From VRUE01 sp963737575 (GTDB lineage Bacteria > Actinomycetota > Thermoleophilia > Solirubrobacterales > 70-9): a DNA stretch of 64,000 bases. The translations under genes and the position numbers were made by a program. Where the stretch lies: assembly GCA_963737575.1 (NCBI GenBank), contig CAVTTJ010000009.1, forward strand, positions 1 through 64,000, given 5' to 3'. Shown in pieces: positions 46,137-55,450 of this stretch (position 1 is its first letter; each line of letters starts with the position of its first letter). Under the pieces are notes generated by a model. That model did no database searches and had not been told where the DNA came from. It was given only the letters and a program-made list of their open reading frames with translations.

Positions 46137-47422
46137 GCCCTGCGGCGGATCAGCGCACACGTTCCTGCGCGACCGGGCTGGTCTGCCGTGACTGCGGTCT
46201 CCGGCTTCCGCTTGCCGAAAAGACCTTCAAGTGCCTCCAGTGCGGCCAGGGCCTTGACATCGATTACGACTACGAGCTCGCCGCGAAACGACTCGGCGAG
46301 CTGCCGATAGCCGATCGCCCGCTGAACATCTGGCGCTTCGAGGAGCTGCTGCCGATCGTCGACGCCGGCGCCCAGGCCCGCGTCGGACGCAATAGTGGGC
46401 GCACGCCGCTGATCCACGCCGACCGGCTGGGCGCCGAGCTCGGCCTTCGCCGGCTCTACATCAAGGACGACAGCACCGCCCGCCCGAGCCTCTCCTACAA
46501 GGACCGGGTCGTCTCGATGGCGATAGCCCGCCTCCTCGAGCTCGGCGACAAGGAGGTCGGGTGCGTCTCGACCGGCAACGTCGGCACCGCCGTCTCCTCG
46601 CTGGCCGCCAAGGCCGGCGTCAGCGCCTACGTCTTCTACCCCAGCAACCTCGAGCGCGGCAAGGCGCGCGCCTGCCGCGCCCTCGGTGCTGCGGTGATCC
46701 AGATGGACGGCAACTACGACCAGGCCAACCGGGCCTGCCGCGAGCTGGCGCTGGAGACGGGGATCCAGTTCGCCAACATCACCCTGCGGCCGTTCTACGC
46801 CGAGGGGGCGAAGACCCTCGCCTTCGAGGTGGTCGAGCAGCTCGAGTGGGACTCGCCCGCGCACATTGTGATCCCGGCAGCGGGAGGGACCCTCTCCTCG
46901 CGCGTCCACAAGGGCCTCCAGGAGCTGGAGACCGTGGGCCTGTCCGAGACCGCCGGGACAAAGATCCACGTCGCCCAGGCCGAGGGCTGCGCCCCGATCG
47001 CAACCGCGATCCTCGACGGCAGCGGTGAGATCACCCCGCAGACCCCGCACACCGCCGCCCACTCGATCGCGATCGGAGCCCCGGGGGACGGGCCGCTCGT
47101 GGTCGACGCCGTGATGTCCCGGGGCGGCTCCGCGGCGACCCCCAACGACACCGAGATCTTCGACGCGATCGACCTCCTCGGCGCGACCGAGGGAATCCTG
47201 ACCGAGCCGGCCGGCGGGACGACGATCGCCTCGACGATGAAGCTTGCCGCCGCCGGCGCATTCGATCCCGACGAGACCGTCGTCGCGGTGATCAGCGGCA
47301 ACGGCTACAAGACTCTCGACGAGCACCCCGACAAGCCCTGGCCGGAAATGGTCGCCTGCGAGGTGGAGGCGATGGAGCGCACGCTCGCCGAGTTCCGGCC
47401 GGCTGGCGCCACGATCGGTTGA
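46133..47422 (+). CDS. thrC: Threonine synthase
   Basis: 429 aa. PLP enzyme converting O-phosphohomoserine to threonine. An N-terminal zinc ribbon (LVCRDCGLRLPL, FKCLQCGQ), also known in some archaeal and plant-type ThrC proteins, precedes the fold. The PLP lysine is in RPSLSYKDRVVSMA, the phosphate loop CVSTGNVGTAVSS, and a Gly-rich AAGGTLSSRVHKG follows. GGGAGG lies ~11 bp before ATG 46133. It overlaps the next gene by 4 bp. Confidence 0.88.
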   Translation: MSPAADQRTRSCATGLVCRDCGLRLPLAEKTFKCLQCGQGLDIDYDYELAAKRLGELPIADRPLNIWRFEELLPIVDAGAQARVGRNSGRTPLIHADRLGAELGLRRLYIKDDSTARPSLSYKDRVVSMAIARLLELGDKEVGCVSTGNVGTAVSSLAAKAGVSAYVFYPSNLERGKARACRALGAAVIQMDGNYDQANRACRELALETGIQFANITLRPFYAEGAKTLAFEVVEQLEWDSPAHIVIPAAGGTLSSRVHKGLQELETVGLSETAGTKIHVAQAEGCAPIATAILDGSGEITPQTPHTAAHSIAIGAPGDGPLVVDAVMSRGGSAATPNDTEIFDAIDLLGATEGILTEPAGGTTIASTMKLAAAGAFDPDETVVAVISGNGYKTLDEHPDKPWPEMVACEVEAMERTLAEFRPAGATIG

Positions 47423-47838
47423 GGGCAGGCCGCGCTGCGCTGATCTGCGGGCTTTCGGCGGCGCTGGGCGCGGCTGTGTTGGCCGGATGCGGCGGCGGTG
47501 AGAGCGAAGCCGAACGCCAGAAGTCCGAAGCGCAGGTCGAAAGCGCCGTCCGCGAGGCCCGGGTCAGGGCCCTGCTGAAGGTGAAAGCGGCGGAAGACCG
47601 GCGCCGTGAAGAGCATCCGAACGAAGTCCTGGCGCCGGCCAGGTTCACGGGGGCGGAGGCCACTCGGTACGAAACCGACCGGGAAATCTGTTCGGCGATC
47701 CCACCGCCAGAAGCGGCGAAGAACCTGGGCATCGACGAAGACTCGAGCCCCGAAGCGATCGCCGCGGCCTATGCCAAGCAGTTCCACGGAAGGTTCCGGG
47801 AACCCGCCTATGACGGCTGCCTGGCCGGCTTCGAATGA
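47419..47838 (+). CDS. Small secreted lipoprotein
   Basis: 139 aa starting at TTG 47419, which overlaps the thrC stop. A signal peptide ends in the lipobox LAGC (about residues 21-24), followed by GGGESEAERQ, so it should be lipid-anchored after LspA processing. The mature part is a charged helix and a short Cys-containing domain (REICSAIPPP, YDGCLAGFE). No known family is recognised. Glu is mostly GAA, as in other exported proteins here. Confidence 0.7.
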   Translation: MRAGRAALICGLSAALGAAVLAGCGGGESEAERQKSEAQVESAVREARVRALLKVKAAEDRRREEHPNEVLAPARFTGAEATRYETDREICSAIPPPEAAKNLGIDEDSSPEAIAAAYAKQFHGRFREPAYDGCLAGFE

Positions 47839-47895
47839 GCCGCGCCACTCCGAATAGGGGTGGATAAAGAACGGTTACGTCCCTAGACTGGGGTC

Positions 47896-48852
47896 GTGAG
47901 GGTTACACAGCAGATGTTGAGCATTGTTCGCTCGACATTCTGGATCGTCGCTCTCGCCTGCCTCGCTCTCGCCTGCGGCGCCTCCTCCGCGACGGCCGCC
48001 AAGCTCAAGATCCTCGATGCGTCGGCCACCGAGTCCGCCTCTGCGCTCAAATTCAGCGTCAGGCTGATCGGCAACACCGAGCGCCCGGTCAGGGTCTCCT
48101 ACGGGACCGTGTCCGGCAGCGCCGTCGCCGGGTCAGACTTCAGCACGGCGATCGGCCAGCTCGCCTTCCAGCCGGAGACGACGAAGCGGAGCATCGTCGT
48201 CAGGATCGTCCACGATTCGGTCCCGGAGGGGAAGGAGACCTTCGGCATCAAGCTCTGGAAGCCGATCGGCGCCACGATCGCCCGCGGCAGGGCGACGGGG
48301 ACGATCAGGGACGACGACGGCCCGCGGCCGATGGACCAGGGGATCGGTATCGCCAGACAGGGCGCGCCGGGGCTGCCGAAGGTCGTGATCGACGAGATCC
48401 TGCCGGACCCGAAGGGAACCGAGGCCGATTACGAATACGTCGAGCTCCTCAACACCGAGACCTCATCCGTCGACCTGACCGGCTGGACCATCGACTCCGG
48501 CGCCGAGTGCCCGCTCTCGGGCGTACTCGCGCCGGGCGGCCTCTACGTGGTCTCGAACGACGCCCTGATCCAGGACAGCCCATGCGCCCTCGCCCTCCCC
48601 AACGTCGGTGGCACACTCACGCTCCGCGACGGACCCTCGGGCTCCGGAGCCGCGACGGTCGACGCGGTCGACTACACCGGTTTCCCGATCATCCCCGGCG
48701 TGAGCATCAGCCTCGACCCGACAGATGCCGACCCCGCGCGGAACGACCTCGCAGTGAGCTGGTGCGCGGCGTCGCTCGCCGGCGCGACGGCCTACGGCGC
48801 GAGCGAAAACATCGGCACTCCTGGCGCCCTCAACGGGCCCTGCCAGAACTAG
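47896..48852 (+). CDS. Secreted Calx-beta plus lamin-tail-like domain protein
   Basis: 318 aa, signal peptide ~1-35. A Calx-beta domain (~40-140) has VRVSYGTVSGSAVAGSDF and the typical ending ATGTIRDDDGP. Then comes a lamin-tail-like (LTD) domain: VVIDEILPDPKGTEADYEYV, ELLNTETSSVDLTGWTIDSG and GLYVVSNDAL. Such proteins are adhesion or envelope components; the partner is unknown. Unlike most exported proteins in the window it prefers GAG. GTG start, with TAGACT 14 bp upstream as a possible -10. Confidence 0.78.
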   Translation: MRVTQQMLSIVRSTFWIVALACLALACGASSATAAKLKILDASATESASALKFSVRLIGNTERPVRVSYGTVSGSAVAGSDFSTAIGQLAFQPETTKRSIVVRIVHDSVPEGKETFGIKLWKPIGATIARGRATGTIRDDDGPRPMDQGIGIARQGAPGLPKVVIDEILPDPKGTEADYEYVELLNTETSSVDLTGWTIDSGAECPLSGVLAPGGLYVVSNDALIQDSPCALALPNVGGTLTLRDGPSGSGAATVDAVDYTGFPIIPGVSISLDPTDADPARNDLAVSWCAASLAGATAYGASENIGTPGALNGPCQN

Positions 48853-48868
48853 CCCTTCGGGCGCCCCC

Positions 48869-49628
48869 CTAAGCCTGGCAGCGCGGACACCAGTAGGTGC
48901 TGCGATTCGCGTCTCCCTGGCGGGCCGCGGCGATCAGGGTGCCGCAGGACCTGCACGGCTGCCCCGCCCGCCGGTAGACGGCCCGCTCGGCCCTGCCGTC
49001 GGCGACGGCGGCCGACATCAGGCGCCGCGCGGCACCCAGGACCGCTTCGAGCTCCGCATCGCTCAGCTCCGCGAGCCGCGCCCAGGGGTCGAGGCGGGCG
49101 GCGAAGCACGCCTCGCTCTTGAAGATGTTGCCGATGCCCGCGACCCGCGCCTGGTCGAGCAACGACTCGCCGAGGCTGCGCTCCGGCGTCGCTCGAAATG
49201 ACTCCGCCAGCCGGCCGAGGTCGAGATCGGCCGTGAGAATGTCCGGGCCGAGCCGGGCGAGGATCGGGTCGCGACCGACGGCCCGGGTCGGCAGAAGCCT
49301 CAGTCTCGGCCCCCCGAACTGGACCGCGTCCGCGCCCACGCCTGAGATCACGCACCAGGCGGCGGCGCGGCGCTTCCTCCAGCGCGCCCCGCTCGGGATA
49401 GAGGTGCCAGGAGCCACTCATCCCAAGGTGGCTGTGGAGGGTCAGATCGCCGAATCGCAGCAGGAGGTGCTTGCCGTGCGCGCTGACCGCATCGAGGCGG
49501 AGCCCGTCGAGGCCTCCGACGCCGGCCAGCCGCCCCTGTGGGTTCGGAGCCGAGACCCGCACGACCTCCCCGGCGAGCTCGCCGCCGATCCGCCGCGCGG
49601 CGCGGGCGATCGTGTCTCCCTCGGCCAC
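48869..49628 (-). CDS. nei: Fpg/Nei-family DNA glycosylase with one frameshift and a non-proline N-terminus
   Basis: ~253 aa after correction. It removes oxidised bases. AEGDTIARAARRI at the N-terminus, SAHGKHLLLRFGDLTLHSHL, GMSGSWHLYP, the H2TH helix LLDQARVAGIGNIFKSE and the zinc finger C-x2-C-x16-C-x2-C (QPCRSCG...WCPRC) are all seen. The family starts Met-Pro-Glu; here GTG 49628 is followed by GCC (Ala), so the usual nucleophile Pro is absent. The frame shifts at 49395-49397 (GGG forward, one base too many), joining HLYP to SGARWRKRRAAAW. Confidence 0.8.
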
Positions 49629-49731
49629 ATCGGGATTCTGACCAACCCGTCCCGCCGGCTCAGCCCGCGTTGACGAAGACGTGAAAGGCTGGCCCGGTCT
49701 CGTCCTCCCGTCCCAATCAAAGGAGGTCCAT

Positions 49732-50379
49732 ATGCGCATGATCCGAGAGAGGCTGACCTACGCCAACGTCGTCGCGAGCCTGGCGCTCATCCTCGCCCTC
49801 GGCGGCGTCAGCTACGCCGCCACGAAGCTGCGGAAGAACTCGGTTGGCACAAAGCAGATCAAGAACAGCGCCGTGACCGGCGCCAAGGTGAAGAAGCACA
49901 CCCTCACCGGCAAGAACATCAACCTCAAGAAGCTCGGCACCGTTCCCTCCGCGAACACCGCGGCATCGGCGACCACCGCCAGCTCGCTGACACCCACCGA
50001 GCCTCTCCGCCTCGTCGGCAGCGCCGGCCAGCCGCAGTTCCTCGACGGGACCTTCAACCTTCCCGGCGAAGAAGGCGTCACGTTCCGTCCGGTCGGCTTC
50101 TACAAGGACCATGAGGGAATCGTCCACCTCGAAGGAATGGCGAAAGTGGGCGAAGGCGAAAACCCGATCGAAGGGCTGCTGTTCCAGCTTCCGCCCGGGT
50201 ACCGGCCGGCGGCCGGGTCCGATCTCGTCTTCCCGAACGTCGAAGCCGAAGAAACGATCTCGGTCCTCGGCTCAAACGTGGTCAGTAACGGCCACAACGT
50301 CGAAGGCGACGTCTACGCCAACGGCGGCAAAGGAACGATCGTCAGCCTCAACGGCGTTACCTTCCGGGCCGAAAGCTGA
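49732..50379 (+). CDS. Secreted protein of a lineage-typical family (LTYANVVASLALILALGG start)
   Basis: 215 aa. It begins MRMIRERLTYANVVASLALI, a signal/membrane segment I associate with many small secreted proteins of Solirubrobacterales, then a Lys-rich region (KNSVGTKQIKNSAVTGAKVK) and a C-terminal beta domain (~110-215) with no known family. A strong AAAGGAGG precedes ATG 49732. Glu codons switch from GAG (2 of 2) in the N-part to GAA (11 of 12) in the C-domain. Confidence 0.7.
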   Translation: MRMIRERLTYANVVASLALILALGGVSYAATKLRKNSVGTKQIKNSAVTGAKVKKHTLTGKNINLKKLGTVPSANTAASATTASSLTPTEPLRLVGSAGQPQFLDGTFNLPGEEGVTFRPVGFYKDHEGIVHLEGMAKVGEGENPIEGLLFQLPPGYRPAAGSDLVFPNVEAEETISVLGSNVVSNGHNVEGDVYANGGKGTIVSLNGVTFRAES

Positions 50380-50392
50380 CCGGCGCCGAGGG

Positions 50393-51259
50393 TCAGGCTG
50401 GATAGGGAGTCCAGCGCGACGACAGCCGGCGGCCGCGGGGCCATACGGTCTCCGAAGCACGGGTGAGAACCGCCGGCATGTCGTCGCAGGACGCGCGAGC
50501 GAGATCCTCGGCGCCGGCGCCCGGCCCGAGCACGAGCCCGGCGACGACGTCGAGGAGCTCCTCCTGTGAGAGTGCGGCGGCGGTCCGGTTCCGGGCCGGG
50601 ACCGCCGCCAGCGCGACGGGGGCGCCGTCGATGCAGAGGGCGCCGAGTCGGGAGACGAACGCGAAGAGGTCCTCGATCTCGAGGTCCCCCTCGTCCGGCT
50701 CGAAGCGGGCCTCCTCGAGTCGCCCGAGCCGATAGGTCGTCTCGGTCCAGGCGAGCTGCGTGACCTGGGCCGGCGTGACCCAGGTGACGGCCGCTCGCAC
50801 AGCCGTGCCCGGGCTGGCGAAGAGGCTCGCGGGCATGTAGCCGACCAATGGGGCGGACGCGACCGCGCCGATGTCGAGATCGTGGAGCTCGCCGGTCAGC
50901 ACCAGGGCCTCGCGGTCGGCCTCCTCACTGAAGTGGGCGAACTTCATCGAGAGCCGCGAGGGAGAGGCGTTGGCGCCGAAGGAGACGATCGGGTGGCGGT
51001 CCGCGGTGAGTGCCGCGATCATCGACCCCCGCTCTGCCGCTCCCAAATCCCGAAGCAGCTCGACGGTCTCGCCCCTGAGCACGTAGGAGCCCGACGGGCG
51101 CTCGAACGGATAGCCACGCGCGTGCTCGAAGAATGCAGGGTTGTATTGACGACGTGGCAGGGCCTCGATCACGTCCCGGAGGGCGGCAAAGAACTCCTCG
51201 TCGTCCAGCGCAAGCCGTTCCAGCAGCTCTGGCTCGGTGATCGGCGGCCAGTCCCGCAT
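50393..51259 (-). CDS. Uncharacterised protein, possibly gamma-glutamylcyclotransferase-like
   Basis: 288 aa, cytoplasmic, no signal or membrane segment. I do not recognise a firm family. The stretch PIVSFGANASPSRLSMKF resembles the YGSN-type N-terminus of gamma-glutamylcyclotransferase-like folds. Other blocks are ALPRRQYNPAFFEHARGYPF near the N-terminus and AWTETTYRLGRLEEARFE. It is convergent with the secreted protein at 49732 and divergent from ppk2. Confidence 0.55.
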   Translation of the reverse strand: MRDWPPITEPELLERLALDDEEFFAALRDVIEALPRRQYNPAFFEHARGYPFERPSGSYVLRGETVELLRDLGAAERGSMIAALTADRHPIVSFGANASPSRLSMKFAHFSEEADREALVLTGELHDLDIGAVASAPLVGYMPASLFASPGTAVRAAVTWVTPAQVTQLAWTETTYRLGRLEEARFEPDEGDLEIEDLFAFVSRLGALCIDGAPVALAAVPARNRTAAALSQEELLDVVAGLVLGPGAGAEDLARASCDDMPAVLTRASETVWPRGRRLSSRWTPYPA

Positions 51260-51296
51260 CCGGTGAGCCTATGGCGTTCTCGATTAGGGTCGAATC

Positions 51297-52090
51297 GTGG
51301 CTCCGAAGACACTGAGCAGGAAGCAGTACGAGAAGGAGCTGCGGCGACTTCAGGTGGAGTTGGTCCGCCTCCAGGAATGGATCGTTCACGAGGGCCTCAA
51401 AGTCGTCGTCCTCTTCGAGGGGCGCGACACCGCCGGAAAGGGGGGACGATCCGCCGGATCACCGAACGGACGAACCCCAGGGTCGTCCGCAACGCCGCGC
51501 TCGCCACGCCGACCGATCGCGAGCGGACCGAGTGGTACTTCCAGCGCTACGTCGCCCATCTGCCGGCCGGTGGCGAGATGGTCCTGTTCGATCGCAGCTG
51601 GTACAACCGCGCCGGGGTCGAGCGGGTGATGGGTTACTGCAGCGACGCCGAGTACGAGGAGTTCATGCGCACCTGCCCTCAGTTCGAGCGGATCATCCAG
51701 CGCGCGGGAATCGTCCTGGTCAAGTACTGGCTCTCGGTCAGCGACGAGGAGCAGGAGCGCCGCTTCCAGGCGCGCCTCGACGACCCGGCGAAACGCTGGA
51801 AGCTGAGCAAGACCGACCTCGAGGCGCGGGCCCGCTGGGTCGACTACGCCGAGGCGAAGGACGAGATGTTCGCCTACACCGACATCGAGGACTCGCCCTG
51901 GTTCGTCGTCGACGCCGACGACAAGCGCTCGGCGAGGCTGAACCTGATCAGCCATCTGCTCGATCGGATCCCATACGAGCGGGTCGACCAGGCCCCGATC
52001 GAGTTCCCCCCTCGCCAGGAGCGCGCCTATATCCGGCCGCCGCGCTCGACGGAAAGGTTCGTCCCGGAACGTTTCACGGTCGAGACCTAG
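51297..52090 (+). CDS. ppk2: Polyphosphate kinase 2, one frameshift in a G run
   Basis: ~264 aa after correction. It transfers phosphate between polyphosphate and nucleotides. Walker A is in FEGRDTAGKGG; the lid/Walker B region is VLFDRSWYNRAGVERVMGYC, followed by SDEEQERRFQARLDDPAKRWKL-type residues. The frame breaks at the six-G run 51440-51445: a seventh G gives GRDTAGKGGTIRRITERTNP. GTG start 51297. The next gene (pit) starts 10 bp later, a phosphate-linked operon. Confidence 0.88.
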
Positions 52091-52100
52091 GAGAACCGGC

Positions 52101-53105
52101 GTGGCACTCGCGCTGGCCATCACGTTCTCGATCGCGTTCGCGTTCACCAACGGCTTCCATGACGCCGCAAACGCGATCGCCACCATGGTCGCGACGCGTG
52201 CTGCGCGGCCGAGCCAGGCGATCGTCCTCGCCGCCGTCTTCAACATGCTCGGCGCCCTGCTCGTCGGCAGCGCCGTCGCCGACACCATCGCCGGCATCGT
52301 CACCGTTCCAGCCTCGGAGGCCGTCGTCGTGATCGGCTCAGGCGTACTCGCCGCCACGCTCTGGAACGTCCTGACCTGGTGGCGGGGCCTGCCGTCGAGC
52401 TCGGCCCACGCGCTGGTCGGCGGCCTGGCCGGATCGGCTTTTGCCGAAGCCGGCGTCTCGGCGATCCGCTGGGGGGGACTGGAAGGGATCAAGCCGGTCG
52501 GGATCGCGGGGGTGATGATCGCCCTCGCGGTTTCGCCCGTGATCGGCTTCGGCTTCGGGCTGCTGTTCGCCCGCATCAACCGTCGCCTTCTGATGCGGGC
52601 GACGCGGCGGGTGCGGTCGCCGATCCGGGCCTCGGAGTGGGGGATGTCGGCCGCCCTTGCCTTCGGCCACGGCGCCAACGACGCCCAGAAGGCGATGGGC
52701 GTGCTTGCTGCACTGCTCCTCGCCAGCGGCCACCTCAGCTCGCTCACGGTTCCGCTCTGGGTCAAGCTCACCTGCGGGGGAGCGCTGACGCTCGGCACGG
52801 CGACGGGGGGATGGCGGATCATCCGCACGATCGGCCGGCGGATCTTCCACCTCGCCTCGATCGACGCCTTCTCGAGCCAGAGCGCGTCGACCGCCGTCGT
52901 CCTGCCGGCGACCCTCGTCGGCGCCCCGGTCTCGACCACTCAGGTGGTCGCCTCATCGGTGGTCGGCGTCGGCGGCGGCCGCCGACGCTGGCGTCACGTC
53001 CGCTGGTCGGTGGTCAGATCGATCGCCTACGCCTGGCTGCTGACGCTCCCCGCCTCGGCCGCGCTCGGAGCGATAATCCTTGTCGTTTGGGGGACGATCC
53101 AATGA
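52101..53105 (+). CDS. pit: Inorganic phosphate transporter, PiT family
   Basis: 334 aa, ~10 membrane segments. The duplicated PiT signature is present: FTNGFHDAANAIATMVATRA near the N-terminus and FGHGANDAQKAMGVLAALL in the second half. SSSAHALVGGLAGSAF and APVSTTQVVASSVVG are conserved. It takes up (metal-)phosphate with proton symport. GTG start. Overlaps the DUF47 gene by 4 bp. Confidence 0.92.
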   Translation: MALALAITFSIAFAFTNGFHDAANAIATMVATRAARPSQAIVLAAVFNMLGALLVGSAVADTIAGIVTVPASEAVVVIGSGVLAATLWNVLTWWRGLPSSSAHALVGGLAGSAFAEAGVSAIRWGGLEGIKPVGIAGVMIALAVSPVIGFGFGLLFARINRRLLMRATRRVRSPIRASEWGMSAALAFGHGANDAQKAMGVLAALLLASGHLSSLTVPLWVKLTCGGALTLGTATGGWRIIRTIGRRIFHLASIDAFSSQSASTAVVLPATLVGAPVSTTQVVASSVVGVGGGRRRWRHVRWSVVRSIAYAWLLTLPASAALGAIILVVWGTIQ

Positions 53106-53716
53106 CCCGGCGACACTGGTTTCTGCCGCAGACGCCCGACCTGCTCGGGATGCTCCGTTCGCAGGCAATGACTACGTCGAAGGGATTGGAGGAGCTCACC
53201 GCGTGGGGGAAGGGGGACGACTCCGCCGCCGAACGGCTGCGTGCACTCGAGCACGAGGCCGACAGGCAGAAGGGGGAGCTCCGCGACGAACTGACCGCGG
53301 CCTTCTCGACGCCGTTGGAGCCCGAGGACCTGTTCGAGCTCTCCCGCGGCATCGACGATGTCCTCAACAGCGCCAAGAACCTCGTCGGCGAGGCTGAATC
53401 GATGCATACTGCGCCCGACGCTGCGATCGCCGAGATGGCGGCCGAGCTGACCCACGGCGCCAAGCGGATCGAGGCGGCGTTCGGCAAGTTCGCGGAGAAC
53501 GACAGCGCCGGCGCCACCGCGCTGGCCGACCGGGCGATCAAGGACCAGCGCCACGCCCAGCACACCTACCGCCGGGCGATGTCGGCGCTGGTCGACAATC
53601 CGGACCTGCGCGAGGTGGCGGCGCGCCGCGAGCTGTACCGGCGCCTGGCCCGCACGGGAGACGCATTGGTCCTGGTGGCCGAGCGGATCTGGTATGCGGT
53701 CCTCAAGGAGAGCTGA
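53102..53716 (+). CDS. DUF47 (PhoU-like) protein, partner of PiT
   Basis: 204 aa, all helical. It has the DUF47 layout LEHEADRQKGELRDEL, TPLEPEDLFELSRGIDDVLN and a second PhoU-like half. Such proteins are encoded next to PiT transporters and thought to regulate phosphate uptake. ATG 53102 overlaps the pit stop. Confidence 0.87.
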   Translation: MTRRHWFLPQTPDLLGMLRSQAMTTSKGLEELTAWGKGDDSAAERLRALEHEADRQKGELRDELTAAFSTPLEPEDLFELSRGIDDVLNSAKNLVGEAESMHTAPDAAIAEMAAELTHGAKRIEAAFGKFAENDSAGATALADRAIKDQRHAQHTYRRAMSALVDNPDLREVAARRELYRRLARTGDALVLVAERIWYAVLKES

Positions 53717-53757
53717 ATGGCTGACCGGATCCGCAAGCAAGTGATCGGAGGGCAGCG

Positions 53758-54297
53758 ATGCCCCGAGCTCTCCTTATAGTCGACATTCAGAATGACTACT
53801 TTCCCGGCGGCGCCTTTCCCTTGGTGGAACCGGAGGCCGCCGCGGCGGCGGCCCGGCGGCTGTTGGACTCCTTTCGCGACGCAGGCGAAGCTGTCGTCCA
53901 CCTACGCCACGTCTGGGATGCGCCCGACGCAGAGTTCATGCGCCCCGGCACCCCCGGAATCGAGATCAATCCCGAGGTCGCGCCGGCGCCCGGCGAGCCG
54001 GTGATCGACAAGACGGCTCCCAACGGGTTCCTCGGGACCCCGCTCGAGCAGAACCTGCGGGATCAGGGCACAGACCAGCTCGTGATCGCCGGGATGATGA
54101 CCAGCATGTGCGTCGACGCCTCCGCCCGCGCAGCCGCCGACCTCGGTTTCGAGGTGACGGTCGCCGCCGATGCCTGCGCCGCCCCGGACCTCGAGTTCGG
54201 TGGCGTCGCTGTCCCCGCCGCCTCGGTCAACGCCGCGTTCCTCGCTGCGCTCGCCGACAGCTACGGCGACGTCGTCGACGCCGACGAGCTGCTCTGA
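53758..54297 (+). CDS. Isochorismatase-like cysteine hydrolase
   Basis: 179 aa. The catalytic triad is visible: Asp in LLIVDIQNDYFPGG, Lys in VIDKTAPNGFLGT and Cys in IAGMMTSMCVDASARAAADL. Members hydrolyse nicotinamide, ureido compounds or related amides; the substrate is not readable. The overlap with the next gene (TGATG) suggests co-transcription. Confidence 0.86.
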   Translation: MPRALLIVDIQNDYFPGGAFPLVEPEAAAAAARRLLDSFRDAGEAVVHLRHVWDAPDAEFMRPGTPGIEINPEVAPAPGEPVIDKTAPNGFLGTPLEQNLRDQGTDQLVIAGMMTSMCVDASARAAADLGFEVTVAADACAAPDLEFGGVAVPAASVNAAFLAALADSYGDVVDADELL

Positions 54298-55019
54298 TGC
54301 CCGACCTCGGCAAACGCGTCGCTGCGGTGCTGGGAGTGCTGGCCCTCCTGGCCGCGTTTGCAGTTGCCTTGTCCACACCTGAGGGCAGGGCTGCGCCCTG
54401 CCCAGCACCCAGCTTCAGCTTCGGAGGCGGTGATCTCTCGATCCAGGGAACACCCCCCTGCGCCGAAGAAACCGAGAGCTTCGTCGTCCACTGCGAAGCC
54501 GGGACCGTTCGGTTCGAATACGGAGTCAACGGAGTCTCGCAGGGCGAGGCCGACACCGAAGTCGGCTGCGGCTCCCCCGCCCGTATCTCGGTTCACGCCA
54601 ACGCCGGCGACGACGTGGTCGATCTCTCGAAGGTGATCGCGGCGAACGGCTTCACCGGCATCGCCCGGCCGAATCTCCTCGAAGGGGGCTCCGGCATGGA
54701 CGAACTCGTGGGCAGCCGGACGTCGAGCGAATTCCTCGCGGGAACGCAGAACGACATCATCCTGGCCCGCAACGGCGTCCACGACACGGTCGATTGCGGC
54801 CAGGGGACCGACGCGGTGCAGGCCGACCAGGCGGGCGTCGACTCGTTGTCGAACTGCGAGCTGATGGACCTTCTTCCGACGCCTGCGATCCCGGCCCCGG
54901 CCGCCTCAGTCCCGACGCCGACCGGAAAGCGTGCGGCGGCCCAGAGGAGATGTCACAGGATCATGGGCCGCAAGGCGCGCCGCAGGTGCTTCCGGCACGC
55001 CAGGACCCTTCCGATCTGA
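54297..55019 (+). CDS. Secreted protein, Cys-containing, uncharacterised
   Basis: 240 aa. The signal segment is VAAVLGVLALLAAFAVAL (~8-25). The mature part has paired Cys and a short calcium-binding-like stretch (NAGDDVVDLSKV, LLEGGSGMDELVGS, AGTQNDIILARNGV) resembling haemolysin-type Asp/Gly repeats. The tail is basic (RRCHRIMGRKARRRCFRHAR). The function is unknown. GAA is preferred for Glu (8 GAA, 4 GAG). Confidence 0.7.
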   Translation: MPDLGKRVAAVLGVLALLAAFAVALSTPEGRAAPCPAPSFSFGGGDLSIQGTPPCAEETESFVVHCEAGTVRFEYGVNGVSQGEADTEVGCGSPARISVHANAGDDVVDLSKVIAANGFTGIARPNLLEGGSGMDELVGSRTSSEFLAGTQNDIILARNGVHDTVDCGQGTDAVQADQAGVDSLSNCELMDLLPTPAIPAPAASVPTPTGKRAAAQRRCHRIMGRKARRRCFRHARTLPI

Positions 55020-55045
55020 TCCCGACTTCGGAGATACTGGGCGGC

Positions 55046-55423
55046 ATGGAGGCGGCGACGGTCAGGGCGATGCTCGAACAGCACTTCGAGCTCGCAAGGG
55101 GCGACTCCGACCGCGCCCATGAGATGTATCAGGAGGATGCCGTCCTCGAATTCCCACAGTCGGGCGAGCGCTTCGTCGGAGTCGAGAACTTCCGTCAATG
55201 GCGAAGCAGCTACCCGGCGTCGACGGCGGTGGAATTCCGCGAGGTCAGGGGCCGCGATGATCTTTGGGTTGCGGAGATCACCATCAGCTACGACGGGGGC
55301 ACTCCGAAATTCGGAGTGAGCATCCTCGAGTTCCGCGGCGAGAAGATCGCGCGCGAGTCGATCTATGTCGCTGAGGCCTGGGAGGCGCCTGAGTGGCGAG
55401 CTCGGTGGAGGGAGGCGCCCTAG
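55046..55423 (+). CDS. SnoaL-like (NTF2 fold) protein
   Basis: 125 aa. The cone-like alpha+beta barrel pattern is visible in HFELARGDSDRAHEMYQEDA, VLEFPQSGERFVGVENFRQW and ILEFRGEKIARESIYVAEAW. These are ligand-binding or isomerase-type proteins; the specific role is unknown. ATG 55046 gives the normal family length. Confidence 0.78.
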   Translation: MEAATVRAMLEQHFELARGDSDRAHEMYQEDAVLEFPQSGERFVGVENFRQWRSSYPASTAVEFREVRGRDDLWVAEITISYDGGTPKFGVSILEFRGEKIARESIYVAEAWEAPEWRARWREAP

Positions 55424-55450
55424 TCAGGGCGTCCTCTGCGACCGGCCTCC

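Noticed and set aside
47896..48852. Using the Calx-beta protein as support for the GAA rule in exported proteins
   Set aside because: Its Glu codons are mostly GAG, so it is a counter-example and is reported as such.
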